Positions 12,818 through 25,886 of a stretch of DNA of 64,000 nucleotides are shown piece by piece (positions within the stretch are counted from its first letter, which is position 1; every line of letters begins with the position of its first letter). The stretch covers positions 496,001 to 560,000 of the forward strand of contig CM055066.1 in NCBI GenBank assembly GCA_029204045.2, written 5' to 3'. A program made the position numbers and the translations under genes. The DNA is from Tillandsia leiboldiana (Eukaryota > Streptophyta > Magnoliopsida > Poales > Bromeliaceae). The notes under the pieces were generated by a model that saw only the letters and a list, made by a program, of their open reading frames with translations, was not told where the DNA came from and searched no databases.

Positions 12818-13396
12818 CAGCAACAGAAATTTATTTAAAAAGTCTGGTGCCTCCAATTGGTATGGACAGTCACTGATATTTGCTAGTCTAAGCCTAAAAG
12901 TAGACCAACAAAATACATGCACGGAAAAGATTGCCTCTTCTCGCGAACAGATGTCGGCTTCCATAGTTCTTGGATCATTAATTTGCAGCAGCTTTAATTT
13001 TTATGCTTCCTAAGTAGTAAGTACCTGTGGTCAATAGCAAAATAATATTGAGAAAGCTAAATAATTAAATCAATTAAGCTTCTTATATAGATCAAACATA
13101 GTGAAAACATATTAGAATAATAAGGATAAACAAATAAGTTGTGAGAGGGAAGAGATAAAAGTTCAACAAAATTAAGGCGTTTGAACACATTATAGTTATC
13201 TTAGAGTGCAACTAAATAGTTCTCTACATATTGAAAAACAATATTTTAGTGAGACAATTAGATCTGATTTTGAGAATTGAGGAGAAACACTGTAGTACAT
13301 TCAAGATATAATTCAATGATGGCTTCTTGAGACATGTGAAGAACCTGACAACAAAGTTACCTCTAAAAGCAGAGCACACCAATCCTTATATTTCCC
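11522..13396. other. Intergenic region, AT-rich, with a long (TA)n tract
   Basis: Holds a C10 run just after the MEE60-like stop codon, poly(A) runs near 12500-12530 and an AT-rich block at 12100-12360. No gene is visible. The small open frames around 12657-13013 are translations of the TA repeat. Confidence 0.5.
12731..12816. repeat. (TA)43 microsatellite
   Basis: An uninterrupted alternation of T and A over 86 bases. Its length makes it likely to vary between individuals. Confidence 0.95.
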
Positions 13397-15207
13397 TTAA
13401 TAGTAAAGAGAACCTAAAAAATAAATAATAAAGAATAAAAGTTAGAGGATCTATTATTCTCTTGTTCTACAATATTTGTTATCGTAATAACTAGAGATTC
13501 TAAACTGAGCTATACCTTGCCACCAGTTTCCTCTAGTAGCCACCGATTCATCATCCTCATCATTTTTGTACTGATGATTAACAACAGATTGTTAAATTTT
13601 GTAGCTTTGCAGCAAACTTCATTGATTAGTATGAATCTTCTCAAAAATAATAGAGACACCAATTGCCTATTATTTTGTAAGGGCTTACGCTTTTAGAAGC
13701 ATCGGTGGCATGCTTGGATGGAGCGCTACCATAGAAATCTCGGCCGCCGTAATGCACAGATGACCCAAAATAAGTCGATTCCGCCGAGTCGATCGAATAA
13801 ACTGGTTTCCCATCCTTACTGTATGTGGTCTGATTTTTGTTTGGACTGCCCTGAGCTTTACCTTCTGAAAAATACATGTTAAATACAGTTAAATTAGTTA
13901 TTATCTATTATCTATAATCATAATAGCATTTAGAACTAAAGAAAACAGTGTTAAAACAATGTTTGGTAAGTTATATATTGATATGGAAATGTAACTTAGT
14001 TCATCAAAAAATGGATATGTATTAATGTCACAAATTTGAAGCCATTCGGTTATGCATGTCGCGGTAATGTTTACAACGAAAGATTTCTTATCAGAGGTTT
14101 GGTTTGTTATGATAAGTGCATCGACGACTTGTAATAATGTTTATTTTAGCAAAAGCTTACCTAAGTAAAGGGAACCAACTTTTGCCATAAACAAAAATTT
14201 AACTCTCGAGTATGAAAGAAGAAACTAATTAAGATATGCATGATGCATCGATCTCAAGAAACGATTTTATTATTCTCAAGCGAATTCAGTCGCAGAGAAA
14301 TAAAACAGCAAGTTTTTACGAAGAAATCCTGCAAAGCATGAATATGACTGAATCCAGCTCAAGCAATTTCAGCACATCTCTGAGCAAAACATTTCCAATG
14401 CCCTACATGACATAAAAGCCTTAATAATTAAACAAACATTTTTATTGAATCTGATAATGTAACAAGAGCCACTACTAATACTGGAAGAGTTCAATCAAAG
14501 GAGCTGATCAGGTCGCGCACCATAAGAAGTCCCATTCTGACCCTCAGCTCTCGGCTTGTTCAATGCCCGGTACAAGTCGGAATGTGCCGCATCCTTGCCC
14601 ATCACCTAACATTCCAATAACATGCCATGTTATTATCAACATAATATTTGACTCTGCAGTTCCAAACTCTGATAAAATCAAGAGCGAAGATCAAAGAAAC
14701 AAAATTAGCATAAAGAGTAATTAAGACGCTGGTAGAGTATCCTAGGACCTAATTGCCTTTGCTCGGTGATTCGGTGCTAGTGTTATCCGATGAAGTATTA
14801 TCAGCAGAAGATTTAAATTAGAGCTTCTACTCTTCTTCGGCATCTATTACATTTCTGCTTTCTGCTCCCGTAAAACCTCACCCACTATATTAGAAATAAC
14901 TGAAAGCAGAAGCAGAGGCAGATGCAGATGCAGATGCAGAAGCAGAAACCGGACCAAACGGTTTGAAAATTAAAGTCTATTCTTAAAATTATACAATACA
15001 CAACCACATCAAGCAAAACAAGAATCACACCCCCAAATCATAGAAACATCAACCCATCACCAAATACAAAACCCTTCAAATGAGGGGAAAAAATAAACCA
15101 CCCAAACAACTCCAACATGCAACTCAACTACACTCAGCAAAATTAACAATCCAAAAGAAGAAGAAGCACATACCGCAGAGGCGGGGGGGAACACACTGCT
15201 AAAGTAC

Positions 15208-15264
<57 letters not shown>

Positions 15265-15362
15265 CCCTTCCCCCCATCTTTGCGCCCGAAGAGCTCGTCG
15301 ACGATCGAAGATGACGACGACGACGACGAAGAAGAAGAAGAAAAGGGCTTCTTCCCTTCCAT
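13397..15362 (-). CDS. SIS-like serine-rich protein (salt-induced serine-rich family)
   Basis: Five coding exons on the minus strand: 15174-15362, 14521-14605, 13689-13864, 13516-13570 and a 17-base terminal exon at 13397-13413. All junctions are GT-AG, phases agree and the product is 173 residues. The N-terminus MEGKKPF, two long serine runs around IVDELFG, a GYFSSVFPPASAV block and the C-terminal RGNWWQGSLYY ending match a plant-specific family related to Arabidopsis At5g02020 (SIS, salt-induced serine rich). The molecular function of the family is unknown; the protein lacks a signal peptide or membrane span. The middle (YSIDSAESTYFGSSVHYGGR) also fits the family. The terminal exon encodes only the last residues SLYY after a split glycine codon. 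The leader carries (GA)n and (CA)n repeats, and a (GCT)n repeat lies near 15529-15551. The family assignment is from memory of its motifs. Confidence 0.85.
15208..15261 (-). repeat. Coding trinucleotide repeat giving a serine run
   Basis: About 17 near-perfect GAC units on the plus strand are read as a TCG/TCC-type serine run in the SIS-like protein. A second, shorter coding tract lies at 15312-15342. Repeat-length change here would change protein length without breaking the frame. Confidence 0.85.
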
Positions 15363-15367
15363 CGAAT

Positions 15368-15398
<31 letters not shown>

Positions 15399-16157
15399 AT
15401 CTCTCTCGCAACAAAGCCCAAAAGAGTAGAGAGAATAAGGAGAAGGTGCGAGAGAGAGAGAGAGAGAGAGAGAGCGGAAGAAGAAGAGGAAGAGGTTGGA
15501 GTTATAGCGACGAGAGTGCGTCGGCGTTGCTGCTGCTGCTGCTGCTGCTGCAGTTGTTGTTGTTTGTGTTGCCCTGTGTCGTCGTTCTCGCAACCCATGT
15601 GCCCGCTTTTAAAGACCTTCGCACTCAATTTTTTTTTTTTTTTTAAAAAATATATATATATTCAAAAAAAATTAGAAGGGGAAAAATGATATTCTTATTG
15701 CAGTTAATTCTCTGAGTTTTTTTTTTCTCAGTTGGGTATTCTCCTACGCTATCCGAATCCCAGTTTCCATTAATGAACTCTCTCTCTCTCTCTCCCACAT
15801 TGGAGTTGCTTGATTTTTTTCCTTTTTTAACCATTCATATTTTCTAACCCAGAAAAAATCCTGGAGATTCCTCCAACTGTCGGACGATTCGAAATAGGTC
15901 CTTAAATTTAAAATTTTAGGATGACTTTAAAATTGTTTTCACTAAACAAAGTGATATAAATAAACATAAAATTTAAGATATAAAAAAAAACATAATTTTT
16001 CGGTACGATTTAGAATAAATAAACTATAAATTCGAAAGTTAAGCATTTTTCGGAAAGTCGGTTGCGTAATAATTTTTTTAAACAAATTTATTTGGGGGGA
16101 AAATTTTCATTTCATTTCATGATATGGTGGGGTTGGATGGGGCAAGCGGATAAGCGC

Positions 16158-16251
16158 CACGTGGGGCCATCGGGCATCCGTGAGGGGAGGGAGGCGGGGC
16201 GGGGTGTGGTGTGGGCCCGCGGCCACTTGCTGCCGACCCAGGTGACACGTG
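16158..16251. promoter_or_regulatory. Two G-box (CACGTG) motifs upstream of the SIS-like gene
   Basis: CACGTG occurs at 16158-16163 in the context GCCACGTGGG and at 16246-16251 in the context GACACGTGTG. The first context matches the ABA-response element core bound by bZIP factors. They lie 0.8-0.9 kb upstream of the minus-strand start codon at 15362. Control of the SIS-like gene by them is inference. Confidence 0.35.
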
Positions 16252-18714
16252 TGAAAGTGGATAAAAAACGGCCACAACTACCCCATCCCATCCCATCCCA
16301 TCCCATTCCATCCCATCCATCCATCCATCCATCTCTATATATCGATTTAAATATTAATTGACTCACTGTGCGTGCGCCCACCACCGCCCACACCCCGCAC
16401 ATGTGGCGCCCCATTCCCAACCACTTATTATCCCTTTCGTTCTAGTTATCCACATAAAAATTGTACGAATGCCCCCACAACTACATTCCTCTCTGAAACT
16501 GCACATTCAACTTTATTATCATAAAAAATACTATTTATACGTTTGAAAAATAATATTCATATCACACATTCAAAAATAAAAATATTTTTATTTATCATAT
16601 TAAAATAATCAGTAAATTTTATTTATTTAATTTTAAAATAAATAAAATATAGAATATATATTTTATTTGGAATATATTAATAGTATTTTTCAAAATAAAA
16701 TTATAGTTCTTAAAATATACAAAATATTTTGTCCCCCCAATATAGTTTAGCTTATTTGTGTTTTATTATTCTGCTAAATTTAGCTTAATTTCGTTTTACT
16801 ACTTTATGATATAAAAAGTTGCATTAACTAGCGTGTGGTTATCAATAATAATAATAATAATAATTTATGCAAAAAGATAATAATAATTACGGAGAATATG
16901 ACATGTACTATTATAATAAAATAACAGCGCACGGAAACTTGCAGGGGTCTAATAGTTATAGAAAACTCATACACGACCACCACAAATATTTTTAATAATA
17001 TACAAAATATTATTTATTACATCATTCGGATATGCAAACATTTTTTAAAGTGGTTTGTTAGTATAGATAATAAAGTTTTTAAACCAAGAAGATCAATTTA
17101 ATTGACTATACAAATAAGAAACTAAAAATATGCTAATTAATATAAAAAATATGATTCTGTGTTTTTTAATAAAATCACAGTTACATACAAAAATAAATAA
17201 AATGAATTTTTTTTTATGGTAATTTGATCCAAATGGAGAGTTGAGTAGGTTTCTATATTTTTATTTTTCAGCCTCTTTCTTAATTTATTGGAGCATCCTA
17301 TATATATATATATATATATAAGCCGTGTAGATTTGGTAACTCTTTTTTACCACAAGGACACGAAAGTGTGGAAATTCGATCTGTGGGCGTTTTCCACCCA
17401 CGGCATTACCATTTTTTGTCCAAAAGTGGTACGTAGAACTTTCATTTGTGTAGGGAAACAGATCTACTACAGAGACTAATAATTAAGAAGCTATTTTAGT
17501 AATTCTCTCTCTCTCAAAAAAAAAAAGAAAAGAAAAAGAAAAAGAAAAAGAAGTTACTTTAGTAACGGGATAACGTTTTATTGCGTTATATGCATGAATC
17601 ATATGACTCTGCAGGAAAGATCCAAAAGAAAATAAAGAAGATATGGGAGTCTGAGGATAGAAAGAGCATGAGAGAGTGATCAGATCAGGACAATCAACAA
17701 TGGTAGCTCGAGGTGGGGGGCCTACCACGTGGCAACGAGAATGCCTTCTAATATATAGTGGACGCATGCGCGAGGTGTCGGAGAGTTTCTGCCTCGTGGC
17801 GTGACACTTGGCGCTCGGACGGTAAGTTAAGATGTCGATAAGTCTTATGTTTTGTCGTCGAAGAAGCAATTTCGAGCTGTTCTCGCGCGTAGAGCTCGTA
17901 CGATATTGATGTGTAAGGAACACGTACGTACCTAGTCAGAAATGCATCAACTGTTTTGAGTAATTGATTCACCGTGAACTAAAGATCAAAACTATAGATA
18001 TAGCGCATGAGAGTTGAAGTCGCCAAATTAAGATTTTGTTTGTTGCTTTGTGCATGATGTTGATGCTGAGGTAACTCGAGTACTTGATCGAACACCATGG
18101 TTTACATTGGAAACTATCATTTTCGAAAGTAATATTCAAGAGTAGATCATTGTTGGAGTTCATTGTATATAACACGGAATAGTATTCTATTCAATGATGG
18201 AACGATATGTATTTGGCATATATAATAATCTCACGTGTTTTAATTATTTAATTAGGAAAAGTACACAGCAACTAACTGGTACTTGATCAATTTGCTTTGC
18301 TAATTTTGACTTTAGATACATCATGCATCAATTTGCTCTTTCAAATTGAGCAATTTTCCATTTGAAATTCTCTCCACACGTCGTTTGACAATTTGTAGAA
18401 GCACGTAATGAAAGTTTTCCACGGCTCCTAATCTCTTTCTCAAGTCATGAAGAACAAATTACAAGTGGATTTTTTATTTTATTTTATTTATTTATTTATT
18501 TATTTTTTTTGAAATTTAAGCCCCTAGTGGAGATATATATAATTCCACAAAATTAAGCCCTTGTTGATTTCAAATTGTGATGCTCCCACCACCCAAATAT
18601 CTAGATACACAATGCATATATAATCTAGTGGCAACGGTACAAGGTGCCATTCTAAAGCCCCCTAAGAACAATATCCAAATCGTGTAAAATGTATCCATAT
18701 TCTATGTACGATCT

Positions 18715-18716
<2 letters not shown>

Positions 18717-18784
<68 letters not shown>
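18717..18784. repeat. (TA)34 microsatellite
   Basis: An uninterrupted 68-base TA alternation, followed by a single GATATATAT interruption. Confidence 0.95.
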
Positions 18785-18786
<2 letters not shown>

Positions 18787-18845
18787 TATATATTGCAAGT
18801 TGGTTCTTATACTTTTTGAGCTTACACATATATTATTGTTATTTT

Positions 18846-18950
18846 TTTTTTAGAGAGAAATGTAGCATGTTATTCGCTTCATTTATCAGAAAAATGAACT
18901 AAGTAACAAAAGTGAAACAACTAAATCTTCCGAAAAAAAAATAATAATAA
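18846..18950 (-). mobile_element. Possible LINE-type retroposon tail
   Basis: On the minus strand this reads AATGAAGCG, an interrupted GTAGCATG-like word and then poly(A). It resembles the insert at 5744-5806, whose tail reads AATGAAGCGGTAGCATGC. I could not find a clear target-site duplication, and the left limit on that strand is uncertain. Confidence 0.45.
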
Positions 18951-20125
18951 ATAAAGTGCTATATTAATAACAGAGACGAGAACACTCAGCTCAGATCTCT
19001 CCACAGCGCCAACTCTCTCCAGACCCTGGTATTAGCATTTACAATATCAAGTTTGTACAGGGACTATCCGTACATTTTATTCTATCGTATCCTATCTGAT
19101 GCTTCAACTTGTGCATGAAAAATGGTCAAAGAAATGCTGACTCAATGAACTCAAAGATTTTGTTCTTTTATCTTTCTCACTCTCTCTAGATCTCTCTAGA
19201 TCTCTCTCTCATATCACGTGCATCATCCTTATCTCATATCCTTAGATTCTAAGGAGGCGCATGTAGAGGAATCATTATCCAATTTGGACCACAAACTAAA
19301 GGGATCATAGTATTGCGCTAGTGAGAGATAGATTTGATTTGCATGATCAGTGATTACGCGACTGCAGAATTATTTTTTTTCGGCGATACTATTAGTTGGT
19401 CCATTCCACCAAAATCTGAGAAGATAAAACTTAAAACACTACCATAGAAAGTTGACAAGTTGGCGAGAGAATGGAACCAGGTCATATGAATCCGTTGGGC
19501 CCAACGGTCGGCATATTTTGTGCCATGTGCTAGTGGTAATTAAATAGGGATGGGCATATTTCGGCACAAGCAATGTTATTAATATATCAAAATTTATAAA
19601 AAATATATATATATATATATATATAATTGATTAGTCAGTTTAAATATATAGTAATGTTTAGTAGATGCATGGCTTAGTTATTCAGGCAATATAAAAGACA
19701 AATGCTTTGTCATTATATTTGATTTTTAAATTGAACAAATGTGGGACAAGCAAAAATATCATATAGGATCTCTATATTGAAGATAATGTTACTAGATAAT
19801 TTAATCTTTTACTGTCAAGCCATTTTTTTGAAGAAATATTTTTTAGATTTAGAAAATACTGATTATTTTGATGGTTAGCATCGAAATTAATCGTTTGATA
19901 ATTGATATTGACATCAATATTAATGAAGTGATGAACCAGTCACGGAGTGCAATTTACAATACTAATTCATCAACGATATTTTGAAATACGATTTGAGAGC
20001 ATACGTAGTAAATGTTGTTATTACTGATTGGGGAAGGAGAGCTGCAGCCACTTGTTGCAGCGTAGCGTCGTGCATGTGAAGTAATGTGCCTGGCGCTCTC
20101 TATGCCACCACGGATATATATATAT

Positions 20126-20457
<332 letters not shown>

Positions 20458-21918
20458 CTCTTTATCTTAAATTTTCTCTGTTGCTGTCATGGGGACTACT
20501 TCCAGATATGGCGTGTCATGGAGATGTCTACAGATGCTGGATGAACAATTTAAGAGCTTATTTTAAACACTGGTTTGATTAATTTTCTAATTAAATTAAA
20601 CAGTTTTTTATATAAATTATGTAGTAAGAGCTGGACACATGTGAAAAGACAGTTGAAACTGAACTGAGTTTCAAGACATAACAAATATTCTCATTTAATT
20701 TGAGCTGCTTGAAAAAATCTCTGAGAAATTCTAACATATCAACTGAAACATTAATACTGCAAGTAATTAAAACAGGCCAAAGAAACTTTAACTGTACGTC
20801 ATCCCAACTGGGTAACAATTAATTTTTTAACTCAAGAAGCATATTTCAGATACATTAGCTTGAAAATTTTAAATAAAATCTGCATGCATTGTGTAACCCA
20901 AATACATAGTCAAAAAAGACATTTCGATCGGAGCATACAAAGATAAAAGCCCTACGTACATTGAAGCTTATACTATATTGTTAGCTTAATTCAACAAGAA
21001 ACTCTTACATGCATGTGAGGACATCCAAAATAATTTATTTACTCGTACAAATCTTTTATATTATCAACTCAAATCTCTAAACAAGGAATATATCTATACT
21101 TAGCAAGGAAAGGGCCACAAGCAATATGAACCTCATTCTTCTAACCTTCAGAGACAATATATACTATCATACCTTTTGGCTGGAGATTTTTTTTGACTAA
21201 AATATAGTCCTAGGATGAGGATAATCTTCATCTTTCGGGCTTATCCATCTGATCTGATTTGATAAAAAGCAACCAATCAAATAATGCTCCTGAGATAAGT
21301 CCTAATATTGTCATGTCACTCTACATGCTCCTAATTAATAATGCTTCCCATTCTTCACAGGCTCTTGTGATAATTAAGCTACAACTAGAGCTTCTAAATA
21401 TAGTATTGCAATCAGAAGGGAGAAAGTAGGGGTTGCTGATTCACCAATCTTATTAATGGAAAACAAAAGTGATAGTGTGTAAGGTGTGAAAATAATTTAG
21501 CTTCATCATGGTGGTGTGTTATACATTGAAACTTTAAAAAGAAAGTCGATTTGTTGTCTTTTCATTTGTCATATATGTATACTACAAAAGAAAATATTTA
21601 AACTGTGTTTCAATCAAATCTAATGTCGTATTTGAGAACGCTCCAATTGAAAAATAGTTATGTATATATCAACATTTATACCAAGCGTTGATAAAATATA
21701 TTCTAACGCTTTAAAGCGTCAAAATTTTTAAAATTTCTAACATTTTAAAACGTCAAAAAATTAAAAATAATAGTAAATTTTATTATTTAATAAATTGATT
21801 TGGTGTAATAGGGGATTCATATGATTTTTTTTTTTTTAAGGGTCGATATTTATTATATTATAGCGATACTTACCCAGAATGGCATCTAAAAAGTATTTTT
21901 ATATTAAAATTTTTTTAT

Positions 21919-22085
21919 GAGCTATGCTACTCATACATCCCAAAAAGGATGTATGATACACATTCCATCCATCCAAGGACGGATATTCTTTACTGATTAT
22001 TTCGAAGTGACTAATAAAATTCACTTCATTCCTGGATGAATAGAGAGTAAAATGTACACCTCTTTTAAAGTATACAAAAAACATC
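21919..22085. mobile_element. Hairpin MITE family, copy A
   Basis: One of six dispersed copies of the same roughly 165-175-bp element. It begins GAGCTATGCTACTCATACATCC, with the family's terminal word GCTAC next to GTACACC-like sequence. It has GGATG/CATCC-rich arms and a central ACTTCG-like turn, and ends in GTACACC...AACAT. It is more decayed than copies C and E. It has no coding capacity. Confidence 0.7.
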
Positions 22086-23003
22086 TTTCTTTAATGAAAT
22101 GTGAGATAAGTGATTTTCCATATAATTATTTTGAGAGTCAAAAAAAAAACTACATAGGTGCTACTTTACACAAATACTTGGGCCAGAATCTTAATTCATC
22201 AGGGTAGAGTCCAACTTTGCAGCTCAGATAAAAATAGGGACTTGCATAAAAAAAAAAAGGCCCCCCAAGTCTTAATGGAATGGCCACTTTGTCCCCTCGA
22301 TCCATATAACACACCACTTATGTTTTTAACTATTAATTTTCAGAGATCTTCATTCAAAATCAAAATTCGTTTCTAAGATTTATCAATTGGAAAATTATAG
22401 AACATATTTGCATTAATCATAATAATTATTTCAATTTTCTAATAGTTCATTGCTCAATCATATTCAAAAATTTCAAATTAGAGCTTTAGCCACATAAGCT
22501 GCGCCTGATAGGTATTAATTTATTGTGGGATATGTCATATGAGCCAGTCCCAAGTTTTTGGGACTTACAATGATGCTTAATAATACATTAACTCCTTAAT
22601 AAATGAACAGTTATGTAGTTTCCTAATCCAAGCTTAGCATTTTAACTTAAAACACCAAGAAAAAGAACTTTATTTGCTTCCCCACTAAGCAAAACATAAA
22701 ACTAATTGGATCAAAGTTAGAGGATTGAAATGGAAACTCAAGTGTTTTTGCCGACATATTATTCCAAAGTATCTGAAGTATGATCTATCACCATGCCCGT
22801 GGAACTTAATAAGTGATAGCCGCATTACTACATGTTGGATAGTGATTTATTCACACTCAGCTGTTAGTAGGAACAAACAAGGCCTTAGTACATAGAGACA
22901 TAAGCAAGTGATAAAACAACCATAGATGTGAAAGGAATAAAACCTTTAAATTTGTCTTGGGGCCTTAGCGGGTGCTAGCAAAGAAAAGGGCTATTAAATT
23001 AAT

Positions 23004-23170
23004 GCTAATGCTACTTGTACACTCCGAGTAGGGTGTACATTTTATATCCCATCCATTTAAGAGTGGGATGAATTTTATCGGTCACTTCGAAGTGACCGAT
23101 AAATTAGTCTCCATTCTTGGATGGAGTGAGATTTGTGACATACACTAAAATTATACGAAACAATCATTTT
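23004..23170. mobile_element. Hairpin MITE family, copy B
   Basis: Begins GCTAATGCTACTTGTACACT, carries a perfect central palindrome CGGTCACTTCGAAGTGACCG and closes with a decayed right arm ending around ACAATCATTTT. The arms CCATCC...GGATGG pair with each other, so a transcript would fold into one long hairpin. Confidence 0.75.
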
Positions 23171-23238
23171 TTTTAAGAAAACTTGAACTTTTAGAGAATA
23201 ATAACTTTAATATTTATATTCAGTGTTTCTCCTTAGTT

Positions 23239-23873
23239 TGTGATAGAATTTGATTAGATTTGTAATTAAATCTTATTTGGAGTAGGATTAATATTTACAT
23301 TTGTTGGAGATAAATTGATTTAGATTTAAATATTAATTGAAGTATAATTCTAATTTAAATAGATTTGGATATATTTTGGAGTGAGCTTTATATATAACTG
23401 AGAGTTTTTAAAAGATAAGTAAAGGTGAAGTCATGGTGTGAACTGCGAGGAAATTATATAAATTGTATGCACCTTGGGCACGAGTGTATGCAGGAAAAAA
23501 AAAAGAAAAAAAAAAGAGATAAGTCTTGTGCTTGGGTGCATGCATGTGGAAAAGAAAAAAGAGAAATCTTTTCATTTTATACCAGATGAGAGAAGGATGA
23601 AAAATATTCAAAAAAAAAGTTTAGGTTGAAATTACTCTATTGAAAAAAAAAAAAAAAAGTAATTTTTTTTTTTGTTAACGAATTTTATTTCACCAGCATT
23701 TTATGATTTTATTTTTTCTCTTCTTTATAGTTGTGTTGGTTCCAATTTCTATTTAGCAGACGGATTTATGGTAAATATTTGATTTGACGTTTTCGTTATA
23801 AAATTTTGTTAATCAGTAACGGAGTTGCGAATTTACAAAATCTGATACCAATCATAACAATCGGTATCAGAGT
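23239..23873 (+). mobile_element. Possible decayed LTR and primer-binding site
   Basis: A putative LTR runs from TGTGATAG at 23239 to ATCA at 23854. Eight bases later comes CGGTATCAGAGT (23862-23873), close to the initiator-methionine tRNA complement TGGTATCAGAGC used as primer-binding site by many plant LTR elements. No second LTR or coding region was found, so this would be a truncated remnant. Evidence is weak. Confidence 0.3.
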
Positions 23874-24117
23874 AAGTTGTGGATTCACAAAATTTTGTAT
23901 TGGGACAAGTATCAGATTTTCAACGGTCTGGACGTAAGACTTTCGATAGGTTTAATAAGTGAACTTAAATTAAATATATAGATTTTTGTTTTTCTCATAA
24001 CATGCAATAAAAATAGATTAAAAATTAATTTTATCTCTAAGAAAAATATATACATATAAATTTTATATTTTTTTTATCTAGAAAAATATTAATAACCTTT
24101 GGATGGAAAAATTAATG

Positions 24118-24785
24118 ATGCGTTTGGTTCAGAAATAAACTATAACTAGAACAGCTTATTTCAGAAATAAGTGTAAGTTCAGAAATAAATAGAAACAACA
24201 CTAATTTTACATTTGTAAGAAAATTAAGTTGTTTTTGGAAATAAAAAAAATAACGTTTGGATAGTTAGGTTAAAATAGTGAGAATACGAGTTATTATAAT
24301 TTTAAAATAATAATATTTTATCTAATTAAGTAATATAAAAATATTAATTAAATAATAATTTAATTTATTTAATTAAATATTACTAAATAACTATAATATT
24401 AATTGATAAAATAATTAATAATAATGAGTATTATTAATAAATAATTTAATTAACTATAAATAATTTAATAAATAAAGTAATTAATTAGTTAATATTTAAA
24501 TAATTAGTTAATAAAATAATTAGATTAGTTAAAATATTAGATTAATTAAAAATTAATATAATAATTAAAATTATACTTATTTTACTTAAATTTATTCTCA
24601 AGTAAAATTAACTTGTTTCAGAAAAAAAAAAAATTGAAACAATAATTCAAACTTTATACTAATATTTTTTAAAAAAATAAAAATTATTATTTCTACTCAT
24701 AATAAAATGTGTTTGAAAAATAAGCCTAGAATAAAAATTTATTCCATTTTTATTTCCCAACATAACAAAAATGGTGCCTAACCAA
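24118..24785. repeat. AT-rich dispersed repeat, copy 1
   Basis: Bases from about 24290 to 24600 align by eye over long stretches with 42650-42940 (for example TTTTAAAATAATAATATTTT and AATAATGAG-type words in the same order). This shows that the two are copies of one AT-rich element. Edge words TGCGTTTGGTTC on the left and AACATAACAAAAATGGTGCC on the right are typical of non-autonomous DNA transposons in plants, but I could not define matched terminal repeats. Confidence 0.55.
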
Positions 24786-25832
24786 TATAAATAATCGTGC
24801 ATTTTGGAGTTTTTTCCTCTCCCGCCGACTACGCCACGCCTGACAAAAATATAAAACAGAAAAAGATAGATAGAGAAATCCGAGGCAACGAATCTTCTCG
24901 CCAGTTATTTTGATATAATTTCATAATAGGACAAAAATAATATCTAATTTATTTTTATCTTACATGATAACACTCAATTAAAGTTTTATTTTTATATTAT
25001 AATTTTTTTAAAAATGCCATGTTATTTGTCTTGTTCATTTTTTTATAAATAAACTTTTCTAAAATTATAAAACACATACTTTAAAAATATATTTGAATTA
25101 TATTTCGAATTCGAAATCTTGGATACCAACCTCTACTTGCGCTAGAGATTTTGGTAGCTATATATATTCCAATTTCAAAGTCAATTTATTTTATATTTCT
25201 AACTAAAAATAAATAAACATATAGCATATTATTTTTTTCTCAAAAGAAAATAAAAAAAATACAAAAGCCTATATATTATAGTGCGTTACTTTAACTTGAA
25301 CTTTTTTATTAAGGTCTCTATCAATTTCACCAGATTCAATGAATTGGTAAAATATATGTTTATTTTCAATCGTTAATTTTGAACATTTCAATCAATAAAT
25401 GAATAATTTATAAAATTTATAAAATTTATTTTTTTAAGTATTTAAAATTAAATCTAACAAATTTTATCATCAATTCAAAAATTTTAATATAAAAAATAAT
25501 TTAATAAGACGTAGAACTAACCGAATTAACGTATTTCACGTGTTATATAGAAAACTTTTCCACGAATATAGAAGCTTCTTCCGCACGCGGGAACCGTGAA
25601 ATGTGGGCAATCGCGTGGCAGTAGCATGTCAGCAATCATATCTTCTCTTCTTCTCTAGAAGCCGGCCATCACAATCATCTAATCGCTCTTTTCCTTCAAT
25701 CAATGGGCGAGCCCAATCAAATTTGCTTTTTCCACGAATACAAGCTTATTATTATTATTATTATTATTACTTGGTGTGGACTTTATCTTTGGTTTGTTTC
25801 ATCATACTTTCTCCATACATTCCTGGTGCAGT

Positions 25833-25840
25833 ATATAAGT
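25833..25840 (+). promoter_or_regulatory. TATA box of the cysteine-rich peptide gene
   Basis: TATATAAG lies 54 bases upstream of the start codon at 25887, a spacing that allows a short leader. Confidence 0.55.
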
Positions 25841-25886
25841 TAAAGCTTGTTGGAGTCTCGAGGGCCTCTCGGGAGAGAACAGAGAC

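Noticed and set aside
12623..13013. Open frames of repeated Tyr-Ile
   Set aside because: Pure translation of the (TA)n microsatellite.
16062..16420. Possible GC-rich gene at 16.1-16.4 kb
   Set aside because: Frames on both strands are made of CCCATC and ATCC tandem units; no family resemblance or splice context.
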